A stretch of DNA of 64,000 nt from Clostridiales bacterium (GTDB lineage Bacteria > Bacillota > Clostridia > Christensenellales > CAG-314). Below are positions 9,176-18,453 of the stretch, in pieces. A program made the translations under genes and the position numbers. Positions within the stretch are counted from its first letter, which is position 1, and each line of letters begins with the position of its first letter. The notes beneath the pieces are model-generated. The model searched no databases and was not told where the DNA came from. It saw nothing but the letters and a program-made list of their open reading frames with translations. The stretch is taken from positions 313,347 through 377,346 of the forward strand of contig JAFLVM010000001.1 in the NCBI GenBank assembly GCA_022508305.1, given 5' to 3'.

Positions 9176-10780
9176 TTATTCCTTATCCGAAGGCGCGTCG
9201 CTTCCATCGACGGTAGCCTTTTTGTTTTTTCTTTTCTTGCCCTTGTCCGGGTCCACCCACGGTTTTAGGTGTTCCACGCCGTAATCCACGTATACTTTGG
9301 GCGGAAATACGAATAGCAAAAATTTGTTCAATTCGACGTATTTGACAGCTTTCGTTTCGCCGCAATCGTAAGGAATCATTGTCATGCGACGCGTGTCGGC
9401 GGGCGAGTTTTTCAGCGCCTTGTACTCGGGCAAAAATTTCCAAATAACAATTGCAATTGCAACGGCGTAGCAAACGACCATCAACACCGTGCCGTTGGGA
9501 ATACCGTCAAGTATGCCCCATTTGATGAGACTGAACAAACCGAAAGCCGCAAGCAGTACGGCTACTGCCAAATAGCAAATCACCGCAACATAGTGCTTTT
9601 GCCGCTCTGTTTGCCAAGTATCCACAGGCGCGTGACACTCGGAGCAAACCTTGCAGTACAGCTTCATTCTGTCGTGTATCGACCAAACGCCGAGCGCAGA
9701 GTACACCGCCAAAGCTGTTAGACAAAATCCCGCGATAAACAACGACTGACCGAACTCTGCGCGAGCGCTGAACACGAACAAAGTTACGCCGCCGCCAAAT
9801 AACAGTATGGACAGCGCTAAAAGAATCCACCGCGACTTGGACATCTCGTCAAGGTCACTCTTGAACAGCTTTTTGTACAAGCCGTGTAGCTGTTTGCGGT
9901 AAATTTTCGAAAGCGTCCACAAGCCCAAAATTATCGTAAACACCGACACAAGCTGCGAAATCTTAATGTCCGTTTGTGTTGAGCCAATCCACAAATAAAG
10001 GCTGTCGGTACGTAAGCTTTCTATTACAAGACGAACGATACCGTAGTAAATTCCGTAGAATGCCGTACACCAACCTAACTTGTAGTGTTTGCTGCGGGTG
10101 AGAATAAGCACGCAGATGAGGAAGCCCAACATCGTACAAACGCTTTCGTAAAAGAAGGTCGCTTGATACCAACCGCCTGAAGGATTGTCGCCGAGCGTTC
10201 CTATCCACACAGCGTAGCCGTTGAACCGAGAAAACAGCGCGCTGCTTCCGTGCAACAAATTGCCGTACTCGTGTGTGATAAGATTACCGTACGCCTCTTG
10301 GTTAGCGAAGTTGCCCCACCGTCCAATGCTCTGCGCAATAAGTACGCCGGGAAGAACGCTGTCAGTGATAATGCGAAAATCGTGCTTTTTGATTTTCGTC
10401 AAAACAAACGCCGCCACATAACCCATGATGACGCCACCGTAGATTCCCAAACCGCCGTAGCGGATTTCGGTAAAGTAGGTGGACCAATCCATTGTTCGCC
10501 CTTCCCATGGGAAAATGTAGACGTAGGCGCGAGCGCCCAGTACGCCAAAGGGTATAAGCACCAATGCGTAAATAGTTACGTCGTAGGGGTCGTAACCGCG
10601 TTTTTTGAAGTAGAGCGCCGCAACCAAAATGGCAAGACACATACCTGTCACGATACACAAAGCGTATACGTAGACGGGCAGGGTAAAAATAAACACGGCA
10701 GGGCGTCCACGGTCGTAACCGTAGCCAAAGTTTTCGCTTCCCCACACGATTTCTGCAAGTAAATTTGTCAAATCGGGCAC
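9176..10780 (-). CDS. lgt: Prolipoprotein diacylglyceryl transferase with long membrane C-terminal extension
   Basis: Lgt transfers diacylglycerol from phosphatidylglycerol to the lipobox cysteine of prolipoproteins. Residues 1 to about 290 carry the family features: GARAYVYIF, the RYGGLGIYGGVI segment, the invariant GRWGNFANQEAYG (about 151-163) and FFYESV. Lgt normally has 260-300 residues; this one has 534. The extra 240 residues hold about four more membrane helices, a CKVCSECHAP cysteine cluster near 381 and a lysine-rich end. The SsuA-like lipoprotein at 14.65 kb is a possible client. Role of the extension unknown. Confidence 0.93.
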   Translation of the reverse strand: MPDLTNLLAEIVWGSENFGYGYDRGRPAVFIFTLPVYVYALCIVTGMCLAILVAALYFKKRGYDPYDVTIYALVLIPFGVLGARAYVYIFPWEGRTMDWSTYFTEIRYGGLGIYGGVIMGYVAAFVLTKIKKHDFRIITDSVLPGVLIAQSIGRWGNFANQEAYGNLITHEYGNLLHGSSALFSRFNGYAVWIGTLGDNPSGGWYQATFFYESVCTMLGFLICVLILTRSKHYKLGWCTAFYGIYYGIVRLVIESLRTDSLYLWIGSTQTDIKISQLVSVFTIILGLWTLSKIYRKQLHGLYKKLFKSDLDEMSKSRWILLALSILLFGGGVTLFVFSARAEFGQSLFIAGFCLTALAVYSALGVWSIHDRMKLYCKVCSECHAPVDTWQTERQKHYVAVICYLAVAVLLAAFGLFSLIKWGILDGIPNGTVLMVVCYAVAIAIVIWKFLPEYKALKNSPADTRRMTMIPYDCGETKAVKYVELNKFLLFVFPPKVYVDYGVEHLKPWVDPDKGKKRKNKKATVDGSDAPSDKE

Positions 10781-11091
10781 CTTCTTGAAGTAAAATTTAG
10801 TATATTATATATTTTTTAAGAATGCGTGTCAAACGTTTACGCAAATGAATGTTAGTACTGCCGATTTACAATTTTAGGTGATTTTTACCCAAAACAACGT
10901 GATTTTGGGCGATTTCAGTATACTATGTCTGAAATAGTAGTATATAAAACGACGAAATTTGCAGTAGTTTGGCGAAAAATGTCAATTATACGGTAAAGTA
11001 AACAACGCAAACAAAGCAACAAAAAATGGTTTTTAAGATGGTAGAAACGACTTGCACCGTCTAAAAAAGTAAGCCTTGGCGTCACGGTGAT
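10781..11091. other. Intergenic stretch upstream of lgt
   Basis: About 310 bases without a supportable gene. It is AT-rich, with a small hairpin near 10888-10909 (CCCAAAA and TTTTGGG) and two TATA-like boxes near 10918-10945, so it probably carries the lgt promoter. The right end is the mazF terminator. Confidence 0.6.
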
Positions 11092-11112
11092 TTAACCGTA
11101 AAAGCCAAGGCT
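11072..11112 (-). terminator. Intrinsic terminator overlapping the mazF stop
   Basis: A 10-bp stem formed by AAGCCTTGGC and GCCAAGGCTT on the minus strand begins inside the last codons of mazF and is followed by a T-rich run. Confidence 0.7.
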
Positions 11113-11436
11113 TAAAAGCAACGCATCATTTATCTGTTGCATGACGTCGGGAGGAAGCTCGCCGATTTTTTCCTTTATTCTGCTTTTGTCTATCGTACGG
11201 ATTTGCTCCAACAGCACCACTGAATCCTTGGGCAACGGAGTACGTTCCCTTGTCAGTTCGATGTGCGTCGGAAGCTTTGCTTTTGTAAGGCGCGACGTAG
11301 TTGCTGCGGCAATCACGGTTGGACTGTACTTGTTGCCTACGTCGTTTTGCAATACTACTATCGGACGAATGCCGCCCTGCTCGCTACCTACAACGGGGTT
11401 GAGGTCAGCGTAATAAATTTCTCCTCGCTTAATCAC
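11092..11436 (-). CDS. mazF: MazF/PemK-type endoribonuclease (orphan toxin)
   Basis: The 114-residue protein matches the Firmicute EndoA/MazF group: [29 protein letters not shown] at the N-terminus, then VIAAATTS and [21 protein letters not shown]. These enzymes cut mRNA at short sequence motifs. The start is a GTG at 11436 after AAGGAG; the product begins [12 protein letters not shown]. Bacillus places the antitoxin gene endoAI directly upstream. Here the 157 bases upstream hold only the valS terminator and no antitoxin-sized frame, so the partner is missing or elsewhere. Confidence 0.9.
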   Translation of the reverse strand: MIKRGEIYYADLNPVVGSEQGGIRPIVVLQNDVGNKYSPTVIAAATTSRLTKAKLPTHIELTRERTPLPKDSVVLLEQIRTIDKSRIKEKIGELPPDVMQQINDALLLSLGFYG

Positions 11437-11534
11437 TTTTCGCGCTCCTTGTGTATATTCGGCGCGTACTTCTACCCTGAGCGTTATGCAGCAAATATCC
11501 GCAATTGCTCCGTTTGTAGACTATGTAAATAATT

Positions 11535-11573
11535 AAAAAAAAGTGCGCGCTCTGTTGATACGAGTGTGCACTT
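11535..11573 (-). terminator. Intrinsic terminator of valS
   Basis: On the minus strand AAGTGCAC and GCGCACTT close a hairpin with a loop of about 17 bases, followed by eight T residues, about 20 bases past the valS stop. Confidence 0.8.
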
Positions 11574-11593
11574 ATTTTTATGGAATTATACTT

Positions 11594-14206
11594 TTATTTT
11601 AATTCTTCAAGACGGCTTTCTAATTGAGCTTTTAAGTCCTGATACTTCGCGAGTTTTGCCTTTTCGCTTTCCACAAGTTGCGCGGGTGCCTTTGCAAGGA
11701 AACCTTGATTGTTGAGTTTTCCTTCGGCGCGGGCAATTTCGCTTGTGACGCTTTCCAGTTCCTTAGTCAGGCGTTCAATTTCCTTGTCTTTGTCCACAAG
11801 GTCGCCAAGAGGCACTTCGCAAGTTGCCGCAGTTCCAACTGCTTTGACGGTCTTTTCCGTACCGGGGGCGGGAGCAAACACCACTTCTTCCAATCCGCAG
11901 AGTTTGTTCAAATACACGCTGCATTCCTCAATACGCTTGTCCTGCGCGGTAACGTACAGCCGTATGCGTTTTGACGGTACTACGCCGTACTCCGAACGAA
12001 CGTTACGCACCTTGCCGATTAGTTCTTTCAGTTCCTCAACAAGTTTGGCATCGTCCGCAAAATATAATTCGGGAGCAAACTCGGGGAAGGACTGTATCAT
12101 TATGCTTTCGCCGTGCGCAGGCATGTTGAGGTAAATCTGCTCGGTGATAAAGGGAACAAAGGGGTGCAACAGTTTCAAAATCTTGTCCAATACGTAAGTG
12201 AGCACCGTCAGAGTGTCGCAACGGGCTTTTTCGTCCGTACCGTAGAGGACGGGTTTGGTGAGCTCGATGTACCAATCGCAGAAATCGCTCCAAACAAAGT
12301 CGTACAGACTTTGCGCAGCCATACCAAGCTCGTATTTTTCCAGCAATTCAGTAACTTGCTTTACCGTGTCGTTGAGTCTGGTCAATATCCACTTGTCTGC
12401 AAGGCTGAATTTGCATTTTTTGACGTCTTTGAGTTTTTTGCCCTCGCAATTCATGAGAACGAAACGGCTCGCGTTCCAAATTTTGTTCATGAAGTTGCGC
12501 GTGCCTTCGATTTTGTCGGGTGAGAAACGGATATCCGAACCGTTTGCAACACCGTTGAGCAATGCAAAACGCAAGGTGTCTGCGCCGTATTGGTCGATAA
12601 ATTCCACAGGGTCTACGCCGTTGCCGAGAGATTTGCTCATCTTGCGTCCCTGTTCGTCGCGCACTATTCCGTGCATAAGCACGTGAGCAAAGGGCGCCTC
12701 GCCCGTTGCGTACAGCGAGCTGAAAATCATACGCGCCACCCAGAAGAAAATAATGTCGTAACCGCAACTTAGCACGCTCGTGGGGAAGAACGCCTTGAAG
12801 TCGTCGCTGTCGCGGTAGAAGCCGAGAGTGGAGAACGGCCACAACGCGCTACTAAACCAAGTGTCCAGTACGTCTTCTTCTTGGTGAATATGCTTGCTGC
12901 CACAGTGCGGGCATTTTTTCGGGTCTGTTTCCTCGCAGATTTCCGCGCCACAGTCGTCGCAGTACCACACGGGAATACGGTGTCCCCACCACAGTTGACG
13001 GGAAATACACCAATCGCGGATGTTCTCCATCCAGTTGAAGTAGGTCTTTTCAAAGCGGTCGGGGTGGAATGTAACGTCGCCCTTTTTCACCGCCTCGATT
13101 GCGGGCTTTGCAAGGGGTTGCATCTTGACAAACCACTGTTTGGAAACGATTGGCTCCACCGTCGTGTGGCAGCGGTAACAGCTACCAACGTTGTGCTTGT
13201 GCGGTTCCACCTTTTGCAAAATTCCCAGTTCCTTGAGTTTAGCAACGATACGCTTTCTCGCCTCGTAGCGGTCCAAGCCTGCAAATTCGCCCGCATTTTC
13301 GTTCATTGTGCCGTCGTCGTTCATAACGCGAATGACGGGCAGATTGTGGCGGACGCCCACTTCAAAGTCGTTGGGGTCGTGCGCGGGTGTAATCTTCACT
13401 ACGCCCGTGCCGAATTCCATGTCAACGTACTCGTCGGCGATGACGGGGATTTCGCGGTTGACAAAAGGAACAACTACAGTTTTGCCCACGAGATGCTTGT
13501 AACGCTCGTCGTTGGGATTGACCGCAACAGCCGTGTCTCCCAACATCGTTTCGGGGCGGGTGGTTGCAAAGGTTACCGTAGTCTTGCCGTCCGGCGTCGT
13601 GTAACCGTAATGCCAAAAGAATCCGTCCTGCTCGGCGTACTCAACTTCCGCGTCGGAAAGCGCCGTTTGACACACGGGGCACCAGTTAATAATACGGTTA
13701 CCGCGGTAAATGAGCTTTCTTTTGTACATGGAAACGAACTGTTTGCGCACTGCCTGAGAACATTGCTCGTCCATGGTGAAAGCGAGGCGAGACCAGTCGC
13801 AGCTGCTGCCCAACTTTTTGAGCTGCTCAACAATTCTTCCGCCGTACTGCTCTTTCCATTGCCAAGCGCGTTCGAGGAACTTTTCTCTGCCGAGGTCGTG
13901 CTTGTCTACGCCTTCCTTTTTGAGAGCCTCGACAATTTTGACTTCCGTCGCAATACTTGCGTGGTCAGTGCCCGGTAGCCACAGCGTGTTGTAACCCTGC
14001 ATACGCTTGAAGCGAATGAGGGTATCCTGTATGGCGTTGTCCAAGCCGTGTCCAAGGTGCAACTGACCCGTTATATTAGGCGGGGGCGTAACCATAGAAA
14101 AGTACGGTTTGCCTATTTCCGCTTTGGGTGTGAAATAGCCCTTGTCCTGCCAAAATCGGTACAGGTCGCCTTCAAATTGCGATGGGTTGTAAGTTTTTTC
14201 AAGCAT
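11594..14206 (-). CDS. valS: Valyl-tRNA synthetase
   Basis: The 870-residue class I enzyme charges tRNA-Val and edits threonyl adducts. It shows the HIGH-type signature HLGHG at 50-54, the family phrase PPPNITGQLH before it, the editing domain with TTRPETMLGDTAVAVNP, GWDIIFFW-like CGYDIIFFWVARM, the KMSKS loop (KMSKSLGNGVDP) and the C-terminal coiled-coil arm. Length is normal. AAGGAG precedes the ATG. Expression is controlled by the T-box leader at 14281-14560. Confidence 0.97.
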   Translation of the reverse strand: MLEKTYNPSQFEGDLYRFWQDKGYFTPKAEIGKPYFSMVTPPPNITGQLHLGHGLDNAIQDTLIRFKRMQGYNTLWLPGTDHASIATEVKIVEALKKEGVDKHDLGREKFLERAWQWKEQYGGRIVEQLKKLGSSCDWSRLAFTMDEQCSQAVRKQFVSMYKRKLIYRGNRIINWCPVCQTALSDAEVEYAEQDGFFWHYGYTTPDGKTTVTFATTRPETMLGDTAVAVNPNDERYKHLVGKTVVVPFVNREIPVIADEYVDMEFGTGVVKITPAHDPNDFEVGVRHNLPVIRVMNDDGTMNENAGEFAGLDRYEARKRIVAKLKELGILQKVEPHKHNVGSCYRCHTTVEPIVSKQWFVKMQPLAKPAIEAVKKGDVTFHPDRFEKTYFNWMENIRDWCISRQLWWGHRIPVWYCDDCGAEICEETDPKKCPHCGSKHIHQEEDVLDTWFSSALWPFSTLGFYRDSDDFKAFFPTSVLSCGYDIIFFWVARMIFSSLYATGEAPFAHVLMHGIVRDEQGRKMSKSLGNGVDPVEFIDQYGADTLRFALLNGVANGSDIRFSPDKIEGTRNFMNKIWNASRFVLMNCEGKKLKDVKKCKFSLADKWILTRLNDTVKQVTELLEKYELGMAAQSLYDFVWSDFCDWYIELTKPVLYGTDEKARCDTLTVLTYVLDKILKLLHPFVPFITEQIYLNMPAHGESIMIQSFPEFAPELYFADDAKLVEELKELIGKVRNVRSEYGVVPSKRIRLYVTAQDKRIEECSVYLNKLCGLEEVVFAPAPGTEKTVKAVGTAATCEVPLGDLVDKDKEIERLTKELESVTSEIARAEGKLNNQGFLAKAPAQLVESEKAKLAKYQDLKAQLESRLEELK

Positions 14207-14280
14207 AAATTTACTCCTTAGCGAGGGTGTATGCGCGTCGCAACGTTTTTCCGCCTTTTTTGCGCGCTCTAACCCTCAGA

Positions 14281-14560
14281 AATTTAAAATAAAAGCCCTT
14301 TAACCACAATAGTTAAAGGGCGAATTGTCGCGGTACCACCTTTGTTTGAAAAATTGCCGCAGTTGACAATTTTTCCTCATTTAGTCGCTAACGGAACTAC
14401 CCGAACAACGCTACTTTTGCAATTCTACGCACCGTTTCGCGCTGTCAACTCGACAAACTACATTTGACGCTACGCCTTGCGGAATTTCCACCGTAGTCCG
14501 CTCTCTGTAAAGGTAAGTCCGTCAAACCTTTTGTCTACAAACGTTTTTATATTCAAATAT
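14281..14560 (-). promoter_or_regulatory. T-box riboswitch of valS
   Basis: The minus-strand leader contains the conserved T-box AAAGGTGGTACCGCG at 14344-14330, followed by a 10-bp terminator stem (14321-14312 with 14304-14295) and a T-rich tail. Farther upstream it has AGAGAGCGG and GGTGGAAATTCCG segments typical of stem I. Uncharged tRNA-Val would stabilise the antiterminator. A GTC in the stem I region near 14465 is a candidate specifier but was not confirmed by folding. Confidence 0.9.
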
Positions 14561-14585
14561 TAACACATAGATAAAAAATAGGCAA
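14558..14585 (-). promoter_or_regulatory. Probable promoter of valS
   Basis: On the minus strand TTGCCT (14585-14580) and TTAATA (14563-14558) lie 16 bp apart, just before the T-box leader. Confidence 0.5.
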
Positions 14586-14649
14586 GCGTTTAACATTTTT
14601 TTTGTATTTTGAGTAGTATGCAATATATCAAAATGGAGGATTTACGAAT

Positions 14650-15636
14650 TTGAAAAGGATTTTTACTATATTAATTTCACTACTTCTCGTGGCGACGATA
14701 GCGGTCGGATTTGCGGCGTGCAGGGATAACGGCGACGTCATTCGTCTAAACGAAGTTACACACAGCCTGTTTTACACCCCGCAGTACTTGGCAATGGCGC
14801 TTGGCTACTTCGAGGAGGAAGGACTTAACGTTGAAATAACCAACGGTAGCGGCGCAAACAACGTCATGACCGCGCTTTTGACAAACGAAGCCGACATCGG
14901 ACTCATGGGCGTAGAGGCAAATATTTACGTATATTTAGAAGGTAAAAAAGACTTCCCCAAGGTTGTCGCTCAATTGACGAAGCGTGACGGAAGTTTTCTC
15001 GTAGCCCGTACGGAAATGCCCAACTTCGACTACTCTAATGTTACAAACACCACGTTTTTGATGGGAAGAAAGGGCGGAACTCCCGCAATGATACTGCAAT
15101 ACGTGTTGAACAACAAGGGCTACACCGACGGCGTAAACATCACCATGGACTACTCGATAGAGTTTGGCGCGTTGGGTCCTGCGTTCACTTCGGGAACGGG
15201 CGACTTTGTGCCACTGTTCGAGCCTGCGGCAAGCCAAGTTGTAAAGGAAGGCAAAGGTCACATCGTGTCCGCTATCGGAATGGACAGCGGCGAAATCCCC
15301 TACACCTGCTACTCGGTTTCGGCAAAATTTATGAAAAATCATCCCGACAAGGTAGAAAAGTTTTTGCGCGCGGTGTGGAAAGGTACTGAATACGCTTTGA
15401 CGCATACGGCTGAGGAATGCGCAAATCTCTTGGCAAAGTACTTTGACGGAACGACAATGGATTTGCTTATTTCAGCAATAAAGAACTATCAGGACTTCGA
15501 CGTGTGGATGACGACGCCTGTGACAAACAAAGACGCATTCAACCGTATGCAGGACATTATGGAAAACGCGGGCGAATTGAGCCAAAGAGTTGACTACGAC
15601 GTTATCGTTGACAATACGGTTGCTAACAAAATCTAA
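14650..15636 (+). CDS. NMT1/SsuA-like ABC substrate-binding lipoprotein
   Basis: A 328-residue extracellular solute-binding protein. The first 24 residues are a signal peptide ending in a lipobox-like FAAC, so Cys24 should be lipidated (by Lgt) after export. The mature part has the NMT1/THI5/SsuA fold signatures: HSLFYTPQYLAMALGYFEEEGLNVEI, GLMGVEANIY and later PDKVEKFLRAVWKG. The start is TTG at 14650 after GGAGGA. With the ATPase and permease that follow it forms an importer for a small ligand such as a sulfonate, pyrimidine or thiamine precursor. No TPP riboswitch was found in the short upstream gap, so the ligand is open. Confidence 0.88.
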   Translation: MKRIFTILISLLLVATIAVGFAACRDNGDVIRLNEVTHSLFYTPQYLAMALGYFEEEGLNVEITNGSGANNVMTALLTNEADIGLMGVEANIYVYLEGKKDFPKVVAQLTKRDGSFLVARTEMPNFDYSNVTNTTFLMGRKGGTPAMILQYVLNNKGYTDGVNITMDYSIEFGALGPAFTSGTGDFVPLFEPAASQVVKEGKGHIVSAIGMDSGEIPYTCYSVSAKFMKNHPDKVEKFLRAVWKGTEYALTHTAEECANLLAKYFDGTTMDLLISAIKNYQDFDVWMTTPVTNKDAFNRMQDIMENAGELSQRVDYDVIVDNTVANKI

Positions 15637-15667
15637 CTAAAAATGTAACTAAACGACACTTGATTTT

Positions 15668-15696
15668 GGGGATTTAGAAGCGAGCAATAAATCCCC
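15668..15696 (+). promoter_or_regulatory. Intercistronic hairpin before the importer ATPase
   Basis: GGGGATTTA (15668-15676) and TAAATCCCC (15688-15696) form a 9-bp perfect stem with an 11-base loop, directly before the AAGGAGAG ribosome site of the next gene. No T run follows, so it is more likely to stabilise the upstream message, raising binding protein over ATPase, than to terminate. Confidence 0.6.
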
Positions 15697-15710
15697 AAGG
15701 AGAGAAGCTA

Positions 15711-16457
15711 ATGACAATACTCAAACTAAATAACGTAAGTAAGGTTTTTTATACCAAAACACAAGAGACAACGGCAGTGAGCAAACTTAGCTTTGAAGTG
15801 AACGATGGCGAGTTCGTTGCAATCATCGGTCCGTCGGGCTGCGGCAAGACCACAATCCTGTCGCTGATATGCAAACTTATAGCTCCTACGAGCGGAACGA
15901 TATCAACTCGAAACGACAACGCCGTAGGATACATGCTACAGCGCGACCAGCTGTTCGAGTGGCGCACAATTGAGAAAAATGTGTACCTGGGGTTGGAAAT
16001 TTTACGAAAAAACACCGCGGAGTCACGCGCCTACGCTCAGGAGCTACTTAAAAAATACGGCTTGTGGGAATTTAGAAAACATTACCCGCAACAGCTTTCC
16101 GGCGGTATGCGGCAACGCGCTGCGCTAATCAGAACGCTTGCAACAAACCCCGATTTGCTGCTGCTTGACGAACCCTTTTCCGCATTGGACTTTCAAACGC
16201 GACTGGAGGTTTGCGACGACGTATATTCGATAATCAAAAAGGAAAAAAAGACTGCTCTACTCGTAACGCACGACATTTCCGAGGCCATATCTCTTGCCGA
16301 CAGAATAATCGTACTGACGGAGCGTCCTGCAACGGTACTGACGGAGCACGACCCCAATTTAAGCAAGATTCCCTCGCCCTTGAAACGCAGGGAAAGTCCT
16401 GACTTTTCCAAACAGTTCGAACTGTTGCACAAGTACTTGCACGGAGAAAAAACATGA
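15711..16457 (+). CDS. ABC transporter ATPase (SsuB/TauB/ThiZ type)
   Basis: A 248-residue nucleotide-binding subunit of the importer. It has Walker A GPSGCGKTT near residue 41, the Q-loop MLQRDQLFEW, signature LSGGMRQRAALIR, Walker B LLLLDEPFSALD and H-loop VTHDISEA. The MLQRD Q-loop and the short length are typical of nitrate/sulfonate/taurine-type ATPases. Its end overlaps the permease start by four bases (ATGA), so the two are translationally coupled. Confidence 0.93.
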   Translation: MTILKLNNVSKVFYTKTQETTAVSKLSFEVNDGEFVAIIGPSGCGKTTILSLICKLIAPTSGTISTRNDNAVGYMLQRDQLFEWRTIEKNVYLGLEILRKNTAESRAYAQELLKKYGLWEFRKHYPQQLSGGMRQRAALIRTLATNPDLLLLDEPFSALDFQTRLEVCDDVYSIIKKEKKTALLVTHDISEAISLADRIIVLTERPATVLTEHDPNLSKIPSPLKRRESPDFSKQFELLHKYLHGEKT

Positions 16458-17254
16458 AAAACACATTTTCACGGGAACATTTGCTGTTCTTGAAGGCACA
16501 AAGGAGAAGAAAAATACTCGTTCACGTAGCTCAATTCGGCGTGCTGATCCTGCTACTTGGACTGTGGGAGCTTGCAGCGCAGCTTGAGTGGATAGACAGC
16601 TTTATTACAAGCAGTCCGCTACGCATCTGGAACACGCTAAAGGAGCTTATTGCAAGCGGTTCTATTTGGCATCACATGGGCGTATCTACGCTTGAAACGT
16701 TGGCAGGTTTCGCAATTGGCACGACGCTTGGCTACATTGTCGCTGTAATTTTGTGGTGGAACACATTTTTGAAGGACGTTTTTGAACCGTACGTGGTAGT
16801 ACTCAACAGTTTGCCGAAAATTGCGCTCGGACCAATTATCATTATTTGGGCGGGTACGGGCAAAGCGTCTATAATCACCATGGCGGTACTAATTTCCGTG
16901 GTAATCACCACCATCACCATTCTAAACGGATTTTTAGCAACGGACAAAGAGAAGGTTCTGCTGCTGCGCTCTATGCGGGCAAACAGACTGCAAATCTTTT
17001 GTAAGCTCGTTGCTCCCGCAAACGTGCCGACGCTGATGGCTACGCTCAAAATAAACGTAGGTATGGCGTGGATTGGCTCGATAATGGGTGAATACCTCGT
17101 GTCCAAGGAAGGATTGGGGTATCTGCTCGTTTACGGCTCGCAAGTATTCAGACTGGACTTGGTGATGACCTGCACCATCGTACTTTGCGCGCTTGCAGGA
17201 CTTATGTACGCTGCCGTGGCGATATTGGAAAAAGTTGTGGTACGCAAATTTTAG
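16454..17254 (+). CDS. ABC transporter permease (SsuC/ThiX type)
   Basis: A 266-residue inner-membrane permease with about six helices. The cytoplasmic coupling motif is visible late in the protein (LLRSMRANRLQIFCKLVAPANVPTLMATLKINVGMAWIG), matching the EAA loop of BPD_transp_1 permeases for sulfonates and related ligands. It follows the ATPase with a 4-base overlap and ends the importer operon, before a hairpin at 17312. Confidence 0.92.
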   Translation: MKNTFSREHLLFLKAQRRRKILVHVAQFGVLILLLGLWELAAQLEWIDSFITSSPLRIWNTLKELIASGSIWHHMGVSTLETLAGFAIGTTLGYIVAVILWWNTFLKDVFEPYVVVLNSLPKIALGPIIIIWAGTGKASIITMAVLISVVITTITILNGFLATDKEKVLLLRSMRANRLQIFCKLVAPANVPTLMATLKINVGMAWIGSIMGEYLVSKEGLGYLLVYGSQVFRLDLVMTCTIVLCALAGLMYAAVAILEKVVVRKF

Positions 17255-17311
17255 AATTGTTTTAATTAAATACAACATACACAACCTTTTTAGGTTGATT
17301 AAGATTAAAGA

Positions 17312-17339
17312 GGGAGCAATTTGTATTTGCTCCCCTTTT
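17312..17339 (+). terminator. Intrinsic terminator of the importer operon
   Basis: GGGAGCAA and TTGCTCCC form an 8-bp stem (17312-17319 with 17327-17334) followed by CTTTTA. A smaller CAACC/GGTTG hairpin lies just before it. Confidence 0.7.
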
Positions 17340-17411
17340 ACAACGCTAACTAATGGTATTCGGTGTATCACAATAAAGCATATTTTCGAATTAACTACAA
17401 TACACAACATT

Positions 17412-18380
17412 ATGAAGAAAGTTACAAAAATTTTGGGTGACGTTGCCGTTGCCGTAGGGTGTTGCATCGGCGTGGGCTTTTTGAGCGGAAAAGAGGCGCA
17501 GGTTTTCTTTGGAAATAAAATTAACGTGGCAATATTTGCCGTGGCGTTCTTTGCAATTACCTACGCCGTGAGGGAATACTGCCGCAAGCAAAGTTGCTTA
17601 ACGATTGGCGAACTGTCGGGCAGTCTTTTCGGGAAACACTCTACCCTTTTCAACATCTGCATTAGCTTGTGCGCGTTCGTGTGTATCGTGACGGTGCTTG
17701 CGGGCGTCGAGCAGTGCGTAAGTCAGCTGTTTTACGTCAGCAAACTGCCGCTGTACGCCTTCGCCACGGCGGTTATTTCCGCAATACTGCTGAAGCTTGG
17801 CTTGAAAGCGTTGAAAATAACAAACGCGCTGGCGGTTGTGATGGCAATAATCTTGATAATAGTGTTGCTGTGTACAAGCAAGGGGCAAAATACGGAAAAT
17901 CTGCAAGTACCATTTTACCAACCCATTGTGTACGCGTTGTTCTCGGTTACAATGTCGTTGGGAGTAATTACACAGTTGGCATCTGAAAGCACGAAGAAGG
18001 AAAATTTGATTGCAAGTTTAATCGCGTCAGGGGTGTTGGCAGCGTTCCTAATCGCGCTGCTACCGCTGTGCGACATGACGCTTAATTTACCCACAATTGG
18101 CAAAATTTCCCACCCCATGTTAATTTTTTACACAATTATTACCCTGCTGCTATCCGCCGTAACGGGTATCGTTGCAAACGCTCTTCCAATACTTCAACAG
18201 CTAAATTCCGTAACGCAAGACGAGACCTTGAATTGCGCCTTGATATTCCTTGCGGCGCTTGCGTTTAGTATGTTCGGGTTCGATTTTGCAGTAAAATTCG
18301 GGTACCTGTTCGTGAGCGTGGTAGGTGTGGTAATACTCGTTTCAACCCTAACAAAAAGAACTCAACTCATTAAAAAATAG
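17412..18380 (+). CDS. YkvI-like membrane permease
   Basis: A 322-residue integral membrane protein with about ten helices. The start (KILGDVAVAVGCCIGVGFLSGKEAQVFF) resembles the unwound first helix of YkvI-family/APC-type transporters, and SMFGFDFAVKFGYLFVSVVGVV lies near the end. Substrate unknown. The ATG at 17412 is chosen because the hydrophobic core starts there; the open frame extends upstream through the importer terminator, which cannot be coding. Shine-Dalgarno is weak. The segment ISHPMLIF is encoded by a copy of the dispersed ACCCCATGT element. Confidence 0.72.
   Translation: MKKVTKILGDVAVAVGCCIGVGFLSGKEAQVFFGNKINVAIFAVAFFAITYAVREYCRKQSCLTIGELSGSLFGKHSTLFNICISLCAFVCIVTVLAGVEQCVSQLFYVSKLPLYAFATAVISAILLKLGLKALKITNALAVVMAIILIIVLLCTSKGQNTENLQVPFYQPIVYALFSVTMSLGVITQLASESTKKENLIASLIASGVLAAFLIALLPLCDMTLNLPTIGKISHPMLIFYTIITLLLSAVTGIVANALPILQQLNSVTQDETLNCALIFLAALAFSMFGFDFAVKFGYLFVSVVGVVILVSTLTKRTQLIKK
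18104..18130 (+). repeat. ACCCCATGT dispersed element, copy 3 (inside YkvI-like gene)
   Basis: ATTTCCCACCCCATGTTAAT then a T tract, core at 18112-18120, in-frame in the permease gene. It matches copy 1 over 20 of its bases. Confidence 0.8.
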
Positions 18381-18453
18381 GGTACGAAAATCAGGCAAAA
18401 CACCTCCACTTTCATATTTACTATATATTTAAATAAACCTATCTAAAAAATTT

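Noticed and set aside
12881..13978. 365-codon plus-strand frame opposite valS
   Set aside because: It is a mirror frame produced by the codon bias of valS; no family features.
14560..14649. TPP riboswitch upstream of the NMT1/SsuA-like importer
   Set aside because: The 90-base gap is too short and lacks the conserved TPP-sensor sequences; the conserved motif nearby is the valS T-box on the other strand.
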